Positions 43,574 through 55,452 of a stretch of DNA of 64,000 bases are shown piece by piece. The stretch covers positions 1 through 64,000 of the forward strand of contig MU839843.1 of the NCBI GenBank assembly GCA_030411725.1, given 5' to 3'. A program made the translations under genes and the position numbers. This DNA is from Echria macrotheca (taxonomy: Eukaryota; Ascomycota; Sordariomycetes; Sordariales; Schizotheciaceae). Position 1 is the stretch's first letter. Each line of letters begins with the position of its first letter. Below the pieces are notes generated by a model that worked only from the letters and a program-made list of their open reading frames with translations, was not told the DNA's origin and searched no databases.

Positions 43574-44561
43574 GGTAGTCGGCGGCGACGGCGACGGCGC
43601 CGAGAACAGCGCCGGGAGCTTGCGGGCGTTGGACGGCCCCAGATCTCTCGCGCCAGTGGGGGGGCGGCAGCGAAACCGGTCCCGGATCGGATCAGCGAGC
43701 GGGGTCGTAGCCTTGCGTTGTCGGTTGCAACAGGACGGGGTTGAACGTAGGTGGTCGCCTTGCTTTGCGCTCGCATTCCCGGGGCCTTGTTGCCAAAGAA
43801 ACGGACGAGGGTAAGGTTTCTACTTGGCCACGAGAGAAAAGGGAGAAGGTGGACGGGAAATGAAGAGAGAGAAAAAACCAGAGCAGCTCCCCGAAGCGCA
43901 GGAGGGTTGGTCGACCCAATAAAAGGAGCATGCATATTGAGGCGTTCGAGATCGAGACTGATTGGGGTTCGTTGATCGGCAGCTGAGTCCCCAGTTGCAG
44001 CAAGCACCCAGCCATCTCAAACTGCAAGCACCCACGGTGCGACCTTCGGGGGCTTCGACAGAGGCCCATCCAGAACATGAAGCCGGAGTGAGCGGCGGGC
44101 AGCCGTTTGCTGCCGCATCGTGATCGTCGGCGTTGGAAAGAGTGCGAATTTGCCAATTCTGATGCCGTGAAGCCAACCCATCAAGCCCAATGGTGGGCGG
44201 CTCAGTGATCAGAGGACTGCGGCTGCCGCAAATCGTTCGGGAGGCTGTTGTGTCGCAAAGGAAAGGGTGGGGTGGAGGGGGCCATGGTGGGGTTCGCTTT
44301 CCCGGTGAGAGCCTGGGCCGCGGACCGCCATCGCGGCCGGCTTCTGCTCCCTTCTGGGCACCGCATTTGCCTGGTTGCCTGAGTGGGAGCCTGATGCGCC
44401 AACTTCGACTCACATCGGACTGAGGTGTTCAGATAAGAAAGAGCCCAGCCCAGCCTTGACGGCTGAGACACATGATTCTTCAATTTTCCTTGCACCGAAA
44501 GGCAGATTTTCCTTCCCAACACCATTTCGACGCGACAACCGACTGGCAACGAGACCATCTG
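43574..44561. other. Divergent promoter region, GC-rich
   Basis: Between the kinase-vWA gene and a plus-strand gene. Long overlapping frames exist on both strands because of high GC, but codon content is low-complexity (poly-Arg, Pro) and I see no domain. Confidence 0.45.
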
Positions 44562-45104
44562 ATGTCGGCCCTTCCAGCATCCAGCGCGGCCGGCGTCGTC
44601 CGGCAAAGGTCGAGTGCCTGGCCCAGGTCCAAAAAGCCGCCACCCCGTGGAAACACAAATCCGACCACGGCATCCAACGATCAGAACACGGTGCAACCTG
44701 GTCAGATTAAGAGGTTCTCGACTGCTCCGATTTTTCGGGATCCCGAGTCGGGAGACGTGCCAGTCATTATCAAATCGTACGCGCTACCATGGGCCAAGCT
44801 CAAAACGTATCTGGAGGAGACGCTGAAATGCGACCTCTCGCAAGCGTCGCAGACCACTGTACGTGCCACTCCCCGTCCCCTGGTTCCGAGGCCGCCCAAG
44901 GCAATCTGTGACGCGACCGGGTGGCTCACGCAGCGGCAGATGCTCAAAGATTCGTTCACGGTTCGCCTGCCGAGGGAGTTGACTGACGCTGAAAGGGCGG
45001 CGATTGAGGGCTTAAGGGTCAAAACAGATTCGCAGAGGGAGCGGCTGGAAAAGCGGCCTGAAAAGACGGAAAGCCGACCGCTGGACTCGGATGAAGAGGA
45101 ATGA
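44562..45104 (+). CDS. Hypothetical basic/acidic protein, 180 residues
   Basis: Open frame from an ATG at 44562 (an in-frame ATG at 44472 is possible) to a TGA at 45105 edge. Residues 1-60 are basic and Pro/Ser-rich (WPRSKKPPPRG). A middle block (VPVIIKSYALPWAKLKTYLE) looks folded, and the C-terminus is a charged coil (ELTDAERAAIEGL, SQRERLEKRPEKTES) ending in DSDEEE. No family recognised. The composition suggests a nuclear or nucleolar protein, but this is inference. Confidence 0.5.
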   Translation: MSALPASSAAGVVRQRSSAWPRSKKPPPRGNTNPTTASNDQNTVQPGQIKRFSTAPIFRDPESGDVPVIIKSYALPWAKLKTYLEETLKCDLSQASQTTVRATPRPLVPRPPKAICDATGWLTQRQMLKDSFTVRLPRELTDAERAAIEGLRVKTDSQRERLEKRPEKTESRPLDSDEEE

Positions 45105-45670
45105 AGGAACTGCTTGGATTGACCGAGTCCAAGCCTCCTCTGGCCGCCTGAGCCACAAAGTGGCGGCTGTGATACTAGTCAGCTATTGATTGGATGGGAA
45201 CTTCCGGCCCAGTCACGGCATCGCCAGGGTTCGGATCGCCCCATGACCCGAAACAAGGGCGGTGTTGGCGCCCCGGTGGCCAATTCGTGCGGAGCCTGAT
45301 GAACACTTGTGTACTTACCACTCGTCCTCAAGTGCGATATCTGGCATTTCCGTTGGACATAGGGACAAGTTGGATAGAAAATTCTACTCTTTTGGCCCAC
45401 CTGGCCTGCCTGTTGGGCTTTTGACTGCTGTCGAAATTGAGAGTGTCGGGCTGGCGTGATGCTGTGAGTGATGGGTTGCACCAATCATCGTGTTCCGGAG
45501 CTCTGGTCGCACTGGACCTCGAGCACAAGACGTGCGCCCGATCGACGCCACGCAATCTGCCAAAATGCTCTGGCATTTCCCGTAAGGCTAACTGCGAACA
45601 CCGACAAAACCTCTGTCCCTCGCACGCTTTTACCTGGCGTTCTGGCCGATACCTTCACCGTCCACATGCA
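45105..45670. other. Intergenic region
   Basis: No supported gene. The frame upstream of 45671 stays open but its residues look random. Confidence 0.45.
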
Positions 45671-47485
45671 ATGTCATCACGAAATGCCAACTCACCGCCT
45701 TCAATGTCTTCGATTACCATTCCCAGACCGTTTCTCAAGTCCTGCCAGCAGTACGACGTGTACCCAGTGAAACTCGTGGAGCGACTCGGCACCAAATATG
45801 GCGTCCCTTTGCTGCAGCTCTATCAGGAGCGATTCAAGGAGCGGCAGAGAGATCTCAATCTCTTCGTCGATGAGTCTCGCTTCTTCGTTCCGTACTGGGA
45901 TGTGTCTGAGTCGGGTGCTGTCGACCAGCGGAATTTGAAATCTGAGCAAGAATTCGGGGACTGGCTCGGAGATGACTTCAGGTTAGACCCTGCGGACACT
46001 GGAAAAGGGCCAGCATTGGTTCGCTCAGTTAAGCGGGATCCACGATGCCGATTCGTGTAGGTTATCGACCTTCTACAGGCAGAAACGTGTAGACACGCTA
46101 ACAAACATCCCAAAGCTTTTTGCCCACTGCAAGCTCAGTGGATCCTCTGGAGATCACACCCGCTGCTCTAAAGCGGCTGTTAGCATATTTCCAGGTTTTT
46201 CCCAGCGTGCTGGACTTTCTCTACACCTTCGGTCCAAAAAATGGCGGAGAGCGAGAAAGCACTCACTTCAGTGGCTTCAGAACAGAGAAGACGTTCCGAA
46301 ACATCCAGCCGGCACTGGAAATACCAGCTCTAGGGCGCAGTGGGAAGAGATACCAGCTGTGTTGCACACTGAAGAGCGTGGCTCTCAAGTCAGTTGATGA
46401 AAAGGCCATGATCAACAAGACCTGGAGGGTCCGCTCTGCGGTCATATATCACCAGTTCGACATCGAAAAGGGCACGCAACTGTGGATACTTGGAGATCCG
46501 CTCCTAGGAATCCACAAGCTTGTTCAGGAGCACATCCACGAACAGAAAAATCACAGCGCGAGATTCGGTACCTTTGAGCAGGCCTTCAACTCCAGCCTGC
46601 AGATGATGCTTCACTACGCTCAATGGGCCACTGAAGAGTGGAGATGGCATATCCAGTCGTACGAGGAGATCGTTGACAAAATTGTATTGTCCCTTATTCC
46701 TGTGGCTGACTTGCGACTAACAAGCGCCTAGACCCAATATTACGTGCTGATTCCGGATGATGTAACCTGGGAAAGGGATGGCTTGCTCTACATTCAGGAG
46801 CGTGAGCAATATCTCACTGACAGCATCACCTGCGTAGAGTCCAACATCGCCGTCATGAAAAGACTGGGTACATTCTATACCGACTTGGTCGAGGATCCAT
46901 CCTGGCCGAAGAGCGAGGTCCTGGCTGCGAAAACGAATGTCAAGGAATTTGTTGCGCAGCTAGATGAATACATGTACGACCTAGAGATGCAGCTCAAGCG
47001 CGCAAATCAGGCCTTGCGACTTGCGAAAGATCGCAAAGATATTGTGAGTCTGGTTCGTCGAATCATGCAACTTTCCCCGGGCTAATAGGAAACTACAGCT
47101 CATCCAGCATCTCAACGCCCAGAACGCTGCAAAACAAGAGTCTTACACACAGATAATGTGGCAGCAGCAACACAAGACAGTCCTGGACGCCGTGGCCATG
47201 AAGGTCGTCACAGTCGTCACCCTCTTCTTCCTTCCCATGACGTTCGTCTCCACGTTTTTCAGCACCGACGTTGTCAAATACCAATCAGATCCCGGCTCTG
47301 CATCCCCAACCGCCTCGCTGTCCGGGTTGGACGGCAACTTCTCGATATCGGCTCTAAGGATGTTCTTCGTCATTTCCGTTCCACTCATGATTATCACATT
47401 TCTGTTTGCGTACGCTTTGTATTGGCGGGAGAGCCGCCGGATCATTGCTACGGAGCGAGAGTACAGGAGAAAGCTACACGTGTAA
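45671..47485 (+). CDS. CorA-like two-TM membrane protein
   Basis: Four exons (45671-46056, 46116-46683, 46732-47043, 47099-47485) give 550 residues. The large N-terminal soluble domain contains FGPKNGGERESTHFSGF and LCCTLKSVALKS, followed by long helices (SNIAVMKRLGTFYTDL, FVAQLDEYMYDLEMQLKRA). An AVAMKVVTVVTLFFLPMTFV helix and a second TM near FFVISVPLMIITFLFAYAL come next, ending in a basic tail. The first TM carries the FLPMTFVSTFFS signature of fungal CorA-like proteins, a divergent relative of CorA magnesium channels that lacks a GMN motif. Ion transport is therefore uncertain; many fungal relatives have unknown or possibly signalling roles. Confidence 0.82.
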
Positions 47486-47903
47486 ATAGATGTAACATTT
47501 CGAGTAGATCGTCGGGGCATCTGCGCCTCGATAGCACAAAAAGGTCTCCTTTGTCGCCAAACACACCGATCCCCGTGACCACCTACTAAATCAGACAATT
47601 TCATGGCTGAAACATCTGGTAAGAAGGATAAAAACTTCTTTTAGATGCTTCAATTTATTCCCCGACGGATCTAGAGAACACAGACTCCACGAAGAGCAAC
47701 ACCGAGACGGGGCCAGTTTGCATGCCTATCTTCGTAGTGCCATTTTATCTATCTATCTACCTCATCCTGCCCGGAACACAGGGGCACGTCACGGGATCAA
47801 CAAAAGCGCCGAGCAACAAGTCTAGAAAGGAACAATAGATCTCGACAAGCCAATAGACTGTCGACATCGTTCTTCCGCCTCGTGCCTGTCCACTGAACCG
47901 ATC
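47486..47903. other. Convergent 3' region
   Basis: Facing 3' ends of two genes; no coding sequence seen. Confidence 0.5.
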
Positions 47904-49264
47904 TCACGTCTTCAACCAGCTACCCTCCTGCGCGTGCCGCATGGGGCTCGTTGATTGTGTCACGCTGACCTGAGTCTTGACAAGAATCGCGCGGTCGTCC
48001 AACTCGATACCGTGCGCGCTATCGCTTGTCCCCGTCTGCGACTCCTCGTCGCTGAGTCGATACATATCGTGAGGCGGCCCGGGGCGACGTGGGTGCGCAG
48101 ACACTGTGGTGATGCCCGGCTCATCATGGAAGTTGAGTTTGGGGTTCTCCTTATCGGGCCTGTACTTGTCTGCTGTCACACTCTCGGCCTGCGCTGCGCC
48201 GGGTGTTTTCCTCCCCTTGGAGCCAAACATGTACCCGCTCCCACTTCCGCTCCCTGAGTAGCCGCTCGTGGTATTCCCTCTCCGTAGGTATCGTTCGAAT
48301 AACGGCGTAAGTAGCGGTAGGTTCCCACTGACGACGGCCACACCTTGCTCCAGCGTGGTCCAGGTGCTGGCCTGAACTTGGGTATATGTCGGGTCGGTCA
48401 CGACGAACTTGGTCAACTCGATGATGCGGATCGTGCTTGCCACGCACACGAAGACGCCGAGCAAAAACACGCAGATGATGCCAATCCGCCGGCGAGTGTC
48501 GATTCGAAGCCGCCATATCACCGGTACGGGCAAAGCGAGAACGAGGATATCACCCAGAAGGGATAGACCGCCCGATATAGAACCCGATACGGCCTGGTTC
48601 CGGCAGGAACCGCCGCCAGGAATAGTGCGGTCGTAGTAAAAGGCAATGGGAGTGCAGACGGTCAGATTGACAATCCATGTTGATATTGCCCAGGCGATGG
48701 TGTACGCGTTGACGCAGTGGGCAGCGATTCGAAAGTTGCGAGTTGTGAAGATGCGCATGTAGAAGATGACGATCGACAGCCGAATACATGCAAGGGCCGG
48801 CTGGTTCGCACGCTGGAGAGCAAAGGATATCTGTTCACCACTTAGTTAGCATGTTTTCCTCGCGGGCAGTAGACGGACCCATTCCAACGCACCCGAGCAA
48901 ATCTGGCAGCTTGGTCTGGAGGGACGTTACAAACGTGATGGCCAAGACCGTTCTGGAGGACTAGATATATATCTTAATACCAACGCTGTATCAGCCACGA
49001 GAGTGCATACCTACGTAAGAGTTGGCAGATGGCCGGCTCTAGGCTGATGAGGACACCGATACCCATGAGCAAGTCGTCCCACCACAGCTTCTGGGCCGTC
49101 CTCTTCCGGCAGTATAGCCTCAAAGCATACGTGATGACAGTGAGCACCATGATAATGACGGTGGGGACCAGAGCAAAGAGTCGTCGGTTGTAAACATCGT
49201 CCGGATCGTCCCGCGGACACGCTGCCCTTCCCTGGATTTTCTCGTCAAGCAAAAAGGTGTCCAT
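47904..49264 (-). CDS. Fungal rhodopsin-like seven-TM integral membrane protein (SAT4/PTH11-related type)
   Basis: Three exons (49015-49264, 48893-48960, 47904-48830) give 414 residues. TM1-TM2 include RLFALVPTVIIMVLTVITYA and WWDDLLMGIGVLISLEPAIC; the WWDD motif is diagnostic. The short second exon encodes NGLGHHV. IRLSIVIFYMRIF, WISTWIV-like TM, GDILVLALPVPVIWRLRI with its LP-P kink, IGIICVFLLGVFVCVASTI and a TTLEQGVAVVSGNLPLL segment follow in the family order. The 110-residue cytoplasmic tail is polar. These proteins are plasma-membrane receptors or sensors in some plant pathogens, but most members are uncharacterised. Confidence 0.85.
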
Positions 49265-50482
49265 GATGTCCTTCCGAAGTCGTGAAAACGATGGGCAACG
49301 ATGTTGTGAAGGCTCGCAATTGTCATTGAAAAGGGGCGAGTCCACTTTTAGGCGAGAGTCTTCTGTTGCACAACATTCTGTGACGGCAAGCGAGCCAGAA
49401 AACAGACTGACTCGATCACCCCATCCGCCCCCTTTGACGAGACCCGAGGAGGAAGCATCGTGGTGAGGCACGCAGAGGTGGCGGAACAGGATCCTTGCCA
49501 ACCGGCCGGGAGTTACCGTTGCAACTCATGGACATATAGTGGAAGGAAGCGCAATCTCGCCGAGCCACATGGCCAACGGTCGATAAGGCTCCCCTGAGAC
49601 GGCGCAAGGTGGATATGCCTGGCAGGGGCGCATTGTAGAGACGGCCATCCTTCCTAATGCGGATCGCGACATCTATCATTGGCTGACTGGAGTCGTCAGG
49701 GCAGGTTAGGGACTGGAATCGTTTGTCAACTGCTGTTTCAGCTGCGGCTACACTCTGGTAAACATGGCATTCTGGCATGGACCAGCCCGCGAGACTTCGT
49801 AACAGCAATACAAGCCGAAGGCCTGTCACCGAGCACAGCTGCCGATGCTAACTAAGCTTTCGGCTCGCCAATTTAGCGTTGAGCTTGACCAAATCTTGAT
49901 TCGACCACGCCGCGTATGCATGGCAATCCTTCCATGTCGAACGCCCATGGCGGCAGAGCATCCAACCAATTAACATTGCGCCCAACCGGGTTGAGATGCA
50001 ACGTCCTTGCCGGCAAACTTCCCCGCCGCGCCCGCTTCCCGGATCCATGTCCCTGTCCTGGAACAATTCTCTCCTCACTCTGCAATTCTGGCCAGAACCA
50101 GCTGCTTGTTCGGGCTTGCCTGCATCCAACAGTCACATTCTCCCGTTCTTTCATCTCGCTCCGATCATACCGTGGGCTTCAAGGCGACCACAGAGCACGC
50201 GGACTGTTTTCCCTTAGACTCCTACACAGGTAGTTTATGTATCTGGAGGTACCCGCTCCGTGTCGTACAGCATATCAGCCCATGAGCTACCCCTAAACGG
50301 GCAGCGCTATTAGAGTCGATTTACGAAACAGAAAGGATCCCGTCTCGCCCTTCCCGCGCCACACCCTCGCTGGTCCGTACAAACCTTTTTGTCACGCAGG
50401 CAAAATCTGTCGTCCCTTTCACTTTTCTCCTTTCTTGCCCCCACGCAAACGGGAACCGTGGAATCCAAATCCCAAGACAGCC
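49265..50482. other. Divergent intergenic region
   Basis: Promoter space of the rhodopsin-like and MFS genes. The frames at 49416-49829 and 49848-50154 have no recognised domain. Confidence 0.45.
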
Positions 50483-52277
50483 ATGGCGGCCACCACGCAC
50501 CAGGACGAGTCGGTTTCCGGCGAGAAGCCGTCCGGCAGCGTGGTCAACGAAGAGACCGACGTCCAGTCTGACGGCGCCAAAACGTCCGATGGCGAGATCA
50601 TCCTAATCCCACAGCCGTCGAGCGATCCCCAGGATCCGCTGGTAAGTTTCGTAACCTCAGGGCTGGATTTCTAGGCACTGACAAAAACCAGAACTGGTCG
50701 ATGAAGCGAAAGGCAAAGGTGGTGGCGACGCTTTTCCTCGCCATGTTTGTCGGGTTCTCCGCCCCGTTCTGTGGCCAGCTCAACATCCAGCAGCAGGCTG
50801 CATTGTATGGGAAGACACCGGTGCAAATCACGTATTTCGTTAGTAGTCCCATGTCGGCACAGCTCTTCTCGAGTCCAAGTCTAATGATTCAGAACTCGGC
50901 AGCTTCAGCGGGTCTCGCTACGGGCGGTTATCTGTGGTGGCCGCTGTCGAGCAAATTTGGTCGGTCGTCAGTCATCTTCTGGACACTCTTCGGACAGCTT
51001 GCCGCGCAAATATGGGCGCCTATGATGACCCGTCATGATCAGTACGCCCCGTACCTTGTGTCACGATACTTCTCTGCATTCTTTGGCGTCACAGTCGGCG
51101 TCCTCGGGCCTCGGTACCTGGTCGATATGTTCTTCCTTCACCAGCGTGGGAGAGCATTCACGATTCTGCATCTCGCCCTGAACTTTGGCGCATCCGCTGG
51201 CCCGACCTTTGCGGGATTCGTCGCGGCGAACGCTTATTGGCCTGTGGAATACTGGTGGTCGGTAGGGCTGACCGGTGTGGCTATCATTGTGGTGTTCTTG
51301 TTCTTGGAGGAAACCTCATATGACCGCGCCGAGGGCGCGGTCAACAGGCAGAGACCGGAAAGCTGGATCAAGGATCGAGTGTACACCTTCTTCCCCGGAA
51401 CAAAGGTCGTACCGCCGACAACATGGGGACATACGGTAAGGTCTCTGCCTCCTGGACGGAAATCCCATGCTAACGATCGTGCAGCTCAAAGTAGCCATCA
51501 CCCCCTTCAAGATTGCCGTGGCTCCGGTCATCCTGATCATTGCCGGATTCGACACCATCAGCTTCGGTTTCTACGTAGCACTCAACGCTCTCACGCCCGT
51601 CTGGTTGCAGCTGCCCGTCCGTGCTGGCGGGATCTGGGGCTGGAACGTTACACAGAACGCCGCCTGTAAGTCTTTGGTGACAACGCGCTACACTCTAAGC
51701 TAACATGGCAGTTACCTTCATTCACTGGGTTGGTTTGATCGTTGGTCTGCTCTACGGTCACTTCTTCAGCGACCGCATTCCTCTTTGGCTCGTGGCTCGC
51801 AACAAGGAAGGCGTCTGGAAGCCAGAGTACCGGTTGCACGCCCTGTGGCCGACCAACTTCGTGCTGATGCCTCTCGGTCTCGGTTTGGTTGGGTGTGCCA
51901 TGCAGTACCGCTTGCACTGGTTTGTCATGGCGCTCGCCCAGTTCTTCGTGACCATCGGATCGCTGGTCAGCATTCCAGTAACAGTGAACTACATCTGCGA
52001 ATGCTTCCGGACACACACGGTCGAGGCGGCCTTGGTGCTAAACTCGATGCGTCTCTTTCTCGGGCTGTCCATCAACTTCTATATCAACCCCTGGATCGAC
52101 GCTGTAGGTGTAGGCTGGGTGTATGGCATGATGGCCTTCTTCAGCGTGTTTGCGTTCATGTTTCTCATTGCCTTGATGCTTTGGGGACACGCGATTCGAA
52201 AAGTCACCCCGTTCGGAACGTCCAAGTCGGAGGAAGGGGAACATGTGTTGAAAGGCCCCGAGGACCATGGCTTCTAG
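50483..52277 (+). CDS. MFS transporter (DHA1-like)
   Basis: Four exons (50483-50641, 50692-51435, 51485-51665, 51712-52277) give 549 residues. After a 60-residue polar, acidic N-terminus, twelve TM segments can be followed. LATGGYLWWPLSSKFGRSSV holds the motif-A loop, and GVLGPRYLVDMFFLHQRGRA with the LNFGASAGPTFAGFVA segment corresponds to TM4-TM5. A large central loop carries RQRPESWIKDRVYTFFPG, and the second half contains the NYICECFRTHTVEAALVLNS segment. The pattern is that of fungal drug or metabolite exporters. A methyltransferase gene follows 570 bp downstream on the same strand, so export of a small metabolite is possible but unproven. Confidence 0.82.
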
Positions 52278-52844
52278 GTTCGTTCAGATAGATAGTCTCT
52301 AAGCACCTTATCTGAGACCTGGAATCATTCCAAATGGCGGGCTGGTACCGAGCGCTGTGAAATCCTACAACACCTTGAGGGCAAATCCGACGTCGGACCA
52401 ACATGCAAGTCCGTAATGATAAAGTGCCAGAGAGAATGTCACCGTTGTGTCCTGGCAGACGCCACCAGGATGCTTGCAGGACCGACGCAGGTCTGCGGCG
52501 GCTAGGACAAGGACCAACAGGCTTCCGTGCCATATCTGCACCAGCACGGGCGAATGCGACCCACCCATGTCATAACTCTGTCGATGAGACATGCCACCGG
52601 GCTCTGGGATCGTCAAAGGGGGAAAACATCCGGGCTGTCCCGGTCCGCTGCGGTACCGAGTTTCGTCGCTGAGTGGCTGGCACGGGACAGGGTGATTCCT
52701 TCATAACCCAACGTCTCTCGCCAAGGACCTTCCAAGAATATTCGCAGATTGTTCGAGAACCTCGGTGTCTGTTTTTATCACCCCGGGTCTTCCCTTGGTT
52801 ACACTGCCAGTGGTCTGAGGTTCGGAGGGACTGCAGCAGCGAAG
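52278..52844. other. Intergenic region between MFS and methyltransferase genes
   Basis: No gene seen. An in-frame ATG at 52749 could extend the methyltransferase by 32 residues, but they look unstructured. Confidence 0.45.
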
Positions 52845-53828
52845 ATGCCAGAGCAGCAAGAGACTTCACCTGCTGGGCTTCGGATTGGCTCCAAGGATCG
52901 CTCAGTGGGATGGTACGATCCGCCCCTGACCTCAGTCGAGGAACCTGTCCAAGACCTTTTGCAAAGTTACAGCGGTATTCCGCCGAACGAGGTGCTGCCT
53001 CGGGTTATTGAAACAGTGAGCACGTTCTTCCTCGCAAGACCCGAACCTGCATAACTGTTCTGGGCCTAGCCATGCTGGCTACGTCTTCAACCCCGATTCA
53101 ACAACCCCCCGGTGCAATGAAGTGGGACGAGAGCTAAGATATTGTAGCGCGACAAAATCTGGGAAATATTTCCATGGCCATGCGTTGGCCAGTTCCGCTT
53201 CCTCGACCTCTCTCTAATCCGCAAACTGATCTATCCCGAGATTCTGGCCCGGCTGCAGTCCGGCGACCGGATTCTCGACGTTGGATGCTGTTTCGCCCAG
53301 GACTTGCGTAAGCTGGCCCACGACGGAGCGCCTCGGTCAAGCCTTTACGGCTTGGAGAAGCAGTCTGAGTTCATCGACCTGGCATACGACTTCTTCGGCG
53401 ACAAAGAGACGTTTGGTGGGAAGTTCATTCGTGCCGACTTACTGGATCGGGATAATCAAGAGATCAAGGCCCTTGAGGGCACCTTTGGTATCGTTCAGCT
53501 CGGAATGGTCCTCCACATTTGGGATATCGAGGGACAAATACAGGCATGCGAGCGGGTTGTGGAATTGTTGAGAGATGAAAAGGGGGTCTTGGTTGTTGGC
53601 CAAAGTGTTGGCAGCGTTAAGGGCAAGGAAATGCCAGCGAGGGGAAGGATGATATACAAACACGACCCAGAGACATTCGCAAACATGTGGGAGGAGGTTG
53701 GACGCAGAACCGGTACTCAGTGGGTCGTAAGAGCGAGCCTAGACTCTGGACTCGGCATCGAGCAGGAGAAACGGGCCTGGGACGAACCCAGTACGAGAAG
53801 ACTATCATTCGAGGTTGAAAGAATTTAG
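52845..53828 (+). CDS. SAM-dependent methyltransferase, small fungal secondary-metabolite type
   Basis: Exons 52845-53015 and 53148-53828 (132-bp intron) give 283 residues. The opening VGWYDPPLTSVEEPVQDLL, with EVLPRVIETRDKIW and then PWPCVGQFRFLDLSL, is typical of a small fungal methyltransferase group often found in polyketide or terpenoid clusters. The SAM-binding motif I is ILDVGCCFAQDLRKLA. GLEKQSEFIDLAYDFF provides the acidic end of strand 2, and GIVQLGMVLHIWD corresponds to the post-motif strand. The methyl acceptor cannot be predicted. No polyketide or peptide synthase is present within the window. Confidence 0.82.
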
Positions 53829-53998
53829 ACGCGGCTCATGTACATGGCTTGGTACGCACGATTGAAGCATTTGAGTTCCATGGCGTTGTGTTTCGTTTTG
53901 CCGTTTTGGAGATCGCAGCCCTGAACCCATCTACTGCTGAGACCGAGTCAATATTCTGACCCCTTTTTTACCCCTGGCCGACCCTGCCAAGACTCTGC
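53829..53998. other. Short convergent 3' region
   Basis: Facing 3' ends; nothing else seen. Confidence 0.5.
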
Positions 53999-54832
53999 CT
54001 ACCACCCCACGTCCTGACTCAATCGCGCAGGCGGAGCCCCAAGACCACAATTGAACTCACGACAGACGGTGATGGTATGAATATACCGAATCTTCCCCCC
54101 TTCGACCCGGAACTCGTGGCTGTCCGGGAGGCCGGTGCTATTCGCACCTCCACCAAACGTCAAAAATACATCCACCACGCCAACACTCTCATCAATGATA
54201 TATCGCCGGTTAACCAGATCCACACCACTCGGCACACCGCTGTTGCATGTGTCACCATCCGCTGTATACAGTCCGCCCTCGAGCCGGTGGCAGGGATCAC
54301 CCCACGGAACGGTCACGCTTCCGGGCCCCTTCTTGAAGAGGTCGAGATATGCATCGGCGGCCGCCTGGATTGTGGCTCGAGCATCTCTTTTTTCCTGTAG
54401 GATCGGTTCCCACGACTCTTGAAGAGCGTAGTGCAGGGTATGCGTTGCGTTGAACAGCCAGTCATCCGAGTCGGTGACGAGAGTCTCGAGCTTTGTAATG
54501 GCTCCGTTTGGTGCAAGGTAGATCTGAGACCCGATGACGTAGGGGTGCGTATGGTCGGTGATGATGAGCTCGGTGTATGTCGCGCACCTGGACGTGTCGT
54601 AGATGCTTCTTCTATGGTCGATCTTCAGCGGCTTGGACAGGATGCCGGCCGAGATGTTTGTCTGAACTCCATTCTCAATGTATATTGTGTTGGATTCCAA
54701 AGTTTACAGGTACCGGATCTCGGCGAGGCTTTGTGCGGCAACATAGCGGTTTGCTGTCCCCACAAGCACGTCTCGGTCACAAGCTGCTGACACGACGGGC
54801 ACGAAAAGGGCAGGTAATAAGACCAACCTCAT
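53999..54832 (-). pseudogene. DUF8021-like secreted protein with in-frame stop
   Basis: The frame starts MRLVLLPALFVPVVSAA, a signal peptide, then CDRDVLVGTANRYVAAQSLA. At 54704-54706 a TAA stop interrupts it; the same frame continues directly as TLESNTIYIENGVQTNIS and runs 235 codons to its natural end. Blocks YIENGVQTNI, DHRRSIYDTSRCATYTELI, GDPCHRLEGGLYT and PDSHEFRVEGGKIRYIHT match the fungal secreted family I know as DUF8021, whose function is unknown. No GT-AG intron removes the stop without deleting conserved residues. A CAA-to-TAA change would explain it. Either a recent pseudogene, a readthrough case or a sequence error; the rest looks intact. Confidence 0.65.
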
Positions 54833-55452
54833 GTTGAAGATCGTGTTCGTGAGGGGCTGGCGGCAGCTAGTGATATAAAAGGTAGCACAAACCCGGGGTA
54901 AGCAGGCGCAGAGTGGTGTCGAAATATACACATGGCTCTACCGAGACGCACCACAAAAGTAAGCCCCGTCCACGATACATGCCATCTTAGCCATAGACCC
55001 GCGGCGCCAGAAGTCTCGGCGGCTAGATGGTATGCGGGACGCGCAAACGGCCCGATATTTGGCCACGGACACCCGGTTTGTCCTCACCGCGCAATGTCTG
55101 GATAAACAAGATCAGCTGGTGGGTAAATATCCGTCTGCAGCCCTGGGCGGGCATTCCGACCAATTGGTTCTCCCGCACAAACACCATCGTGAATTGCGTC
55201 CAACGGCGCAGTTTAGCCTGGGTTCCTCCGGCCTGCGCCCTCCAAGTTCCCCGCGCGTGCCAAGCCATATAATTACGAGGGAGGCTCCGATGGTTACGAA
55301 CTATTTAACTTTGGCTGTCAATGCGGTGTTGACGGGGGGTCCAGTCTCGAGCCAAACACCCTACCTGAACGACGGCAGATGTTTCGCTAGTGTTTCCTTT
55401 CTCTTCCCTACGGCACACATCGAACCGGGTTTTCGGCGACTCGAGCCCCATC
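54833..55452. other. Divergent intergenic region
   Basis: A plus-strand frame at 55032-55556 overlaps the next gene's leader and has no domain; no other feature. Confidence 0.4.
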
